64,000 nt of DNA from Linnemannia elongata (Eukaryota > Mortierellomycota > Mortierellomycetes > Mortierellales > Mortierellaceae). Below, one piece after another: positions 63,536 to 64,000 of the stretch. The stretch spans positions 2,046,001-2,110,000 of the forward strand of contig JAXBDG010000013.1 in assembly GCA_036320915.1 (NCBI GenBank). Direction: 5' to 3'. Within the stretch, counting starts at the first letter, position 1; each line of letters starts with the position of its first letter. The notes beneath the pieces were generated by a model, which ran no database searches, was not told the origin of the DNA, and was given only the letters and a program-made list of their open reading frames with translations. A program made the translations under genes and the position numbers.

Positions 63536-63615
63536 CTAGCAGTTGCTTGCCCTTTGATCACAGCCATCATGGCATACGTCCTTCTTGTTGTCTTTCACCC
63601 AGTCGTCGTACTTTT
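63536..63615 (-). CDS. Possible last exon of a gene extending past the right edge
   Basis: The minus strand reads KYDDWVKDNKKDVCHDGCDQ, then RASNC and a TAG stop at 63536-63538. It has the look of a folded, cysteine-containing C-terminus, and an AG acceptor sits just before it at several positions. The frame is closed by a TGA upstream (about 63640), so it must be spliced to an exon further right. A minus-strand frame is also open from about 63783 to the window edge, but I could not join the two convincingly. No family is recognised. Confidence 0.25.
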
Positions 63616-63887
63616 GACGACTTTTTCCTTCCTTTCTTCAACGATGGCTATCTCTCCTTGGAGGAATGGAACTATAACGCATCTTTCATCCGTGTGCCCA
63701 TGATTTACCCGCGGTAATAATGGGTATGACTGATGATAAAAGAACCTTGAACTTCATCAAGCAAGATATCAAACAAGTAAATCTGTATGCTGTCGTTGTC
63801 GCTTTTGAGCGAGGACAAGTGTCTCAATCAAGCGAGTGAAAGCAACAGCAGCCGTGATCCTTATTTCTCGGAGATAGATTCCGAACG

Positions 63888-64000
63888 ATGAGTACGTTGG
63901 GTGAGAGCGATGTGTGTCAAGTCGATGGCGAGGGGGATGCGAAGAGCGTGAGTATGAGAACGTGTAAGTTTGTGATGAAGGACAGAAAGATGGAGAAGTG
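63888..64000 (+). other. Open frame running off the right edge
   Basis: An ATG at 63888 opens MSTLGESDVCQVDGEGDAKS and onward to the end of the window without a stop. A GTGAGT donor-like site lies within it (about 63947). Whether it is the 5' end of a plus-strand gene or chance cannot be decided from 113 nt, and the opposite strand is open too. Confidence 0.2.

Overview
The window is nuclear DNA of a filamentous, early-diverging fungus. The best fit is Mucoromycota, and I would guess Mortierellomycotina. The evidence is: short spliceosomal introns with GTRNGT donors and YAG acceptors in almost every gene, coding runs separated by purine- or pyrimidine-rich spacers full of homopolymer tracts, TAA/TAG/TGA used only as stops, and a gene set that includes a ROCK-type kinase with a split PH/C1 module and an L-lactate dehydrogenase. 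The genus is an inference and no rRNA is present to test it. I rebuilt exon structures by hand, requiring canonical splice sites, phase agreement and protein continuity. There are 16 protein-coding genes with a full model, plus weak signals at 13.5-14.25 kb and at the right edge.

Layout: 0-6 kb holds two minus-strand genes, mitochondrial ATP synthase subunit d (ATP7-like) and a 1064-aa protein with a GATA-type zinc finger. 6.5-12.5 kb holds two lipid genes on the minus strand, an ABHD12-like serine hydrolase and a FAT1/FATP-type very-long-chain acyl-CoA synthetase containing a 14-nt microexon. 13-14.7 kb is non-coding or decayed. 14.7-16.9 kb is a Sel1-repeat protein (minus). 17-19.9 kb is a gene-poor, strongly purine-skewed spacer. 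19.9-21.3 kb is a WD40 protein (plus). It converges on an unrecognised 778-aa protein (minus), followed by a 1182-aa Zn2Cys6 transcription factor (minus). 31-33.3 kb is an HMCES/SRAP DNA-protein-crosslink shield with ubiquitin-interaction-like motifs (plus), convergent with a coiled-coil protein (minus). 37-39.6 kb is Vms1/ANKZF1 (plus). 40.5-46.2 kb is the 14-exon ROCK-like kinase (plus). 47.7-48.7 kb is L-lactate dehydrogenase (plus), convergent with a YchF/Ylf2-like GTPase (minus). 51.7-58.4 kb is the large B-block-binding subunit of TFIIIC (plus). 59.2-60.5 kb is a synaptobrevin whose start codon is split by an intron (plus). 61.7-63.4 kb is a C2/proline-rich protein resembling Inn1/Fic1 (plus).

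The genes are mostly housekeeping: energy, lipid activation, secretion, cytokinesis, ribosome-associated quality control, Pol III transcription and genome maintenance. They do not form one pathway or a biosynthetic cluster. I see no mobile element with recognisable coding domains, no CRISPR, no rRNA and no convincing tRNA. The most interesting material is in gene structure and domain architecture: the ROCK-like kinase with a predicted helical (HR1-like) segment inside its split PH domain, the HMCES protein with UIM-like and PIP-like motifs, the split start codon, the tandem-duplicated terminal exon remnant of the synaptobrevin gene, the microexon, and a single in-frame TGA near the start of the ABHD12-like gene.
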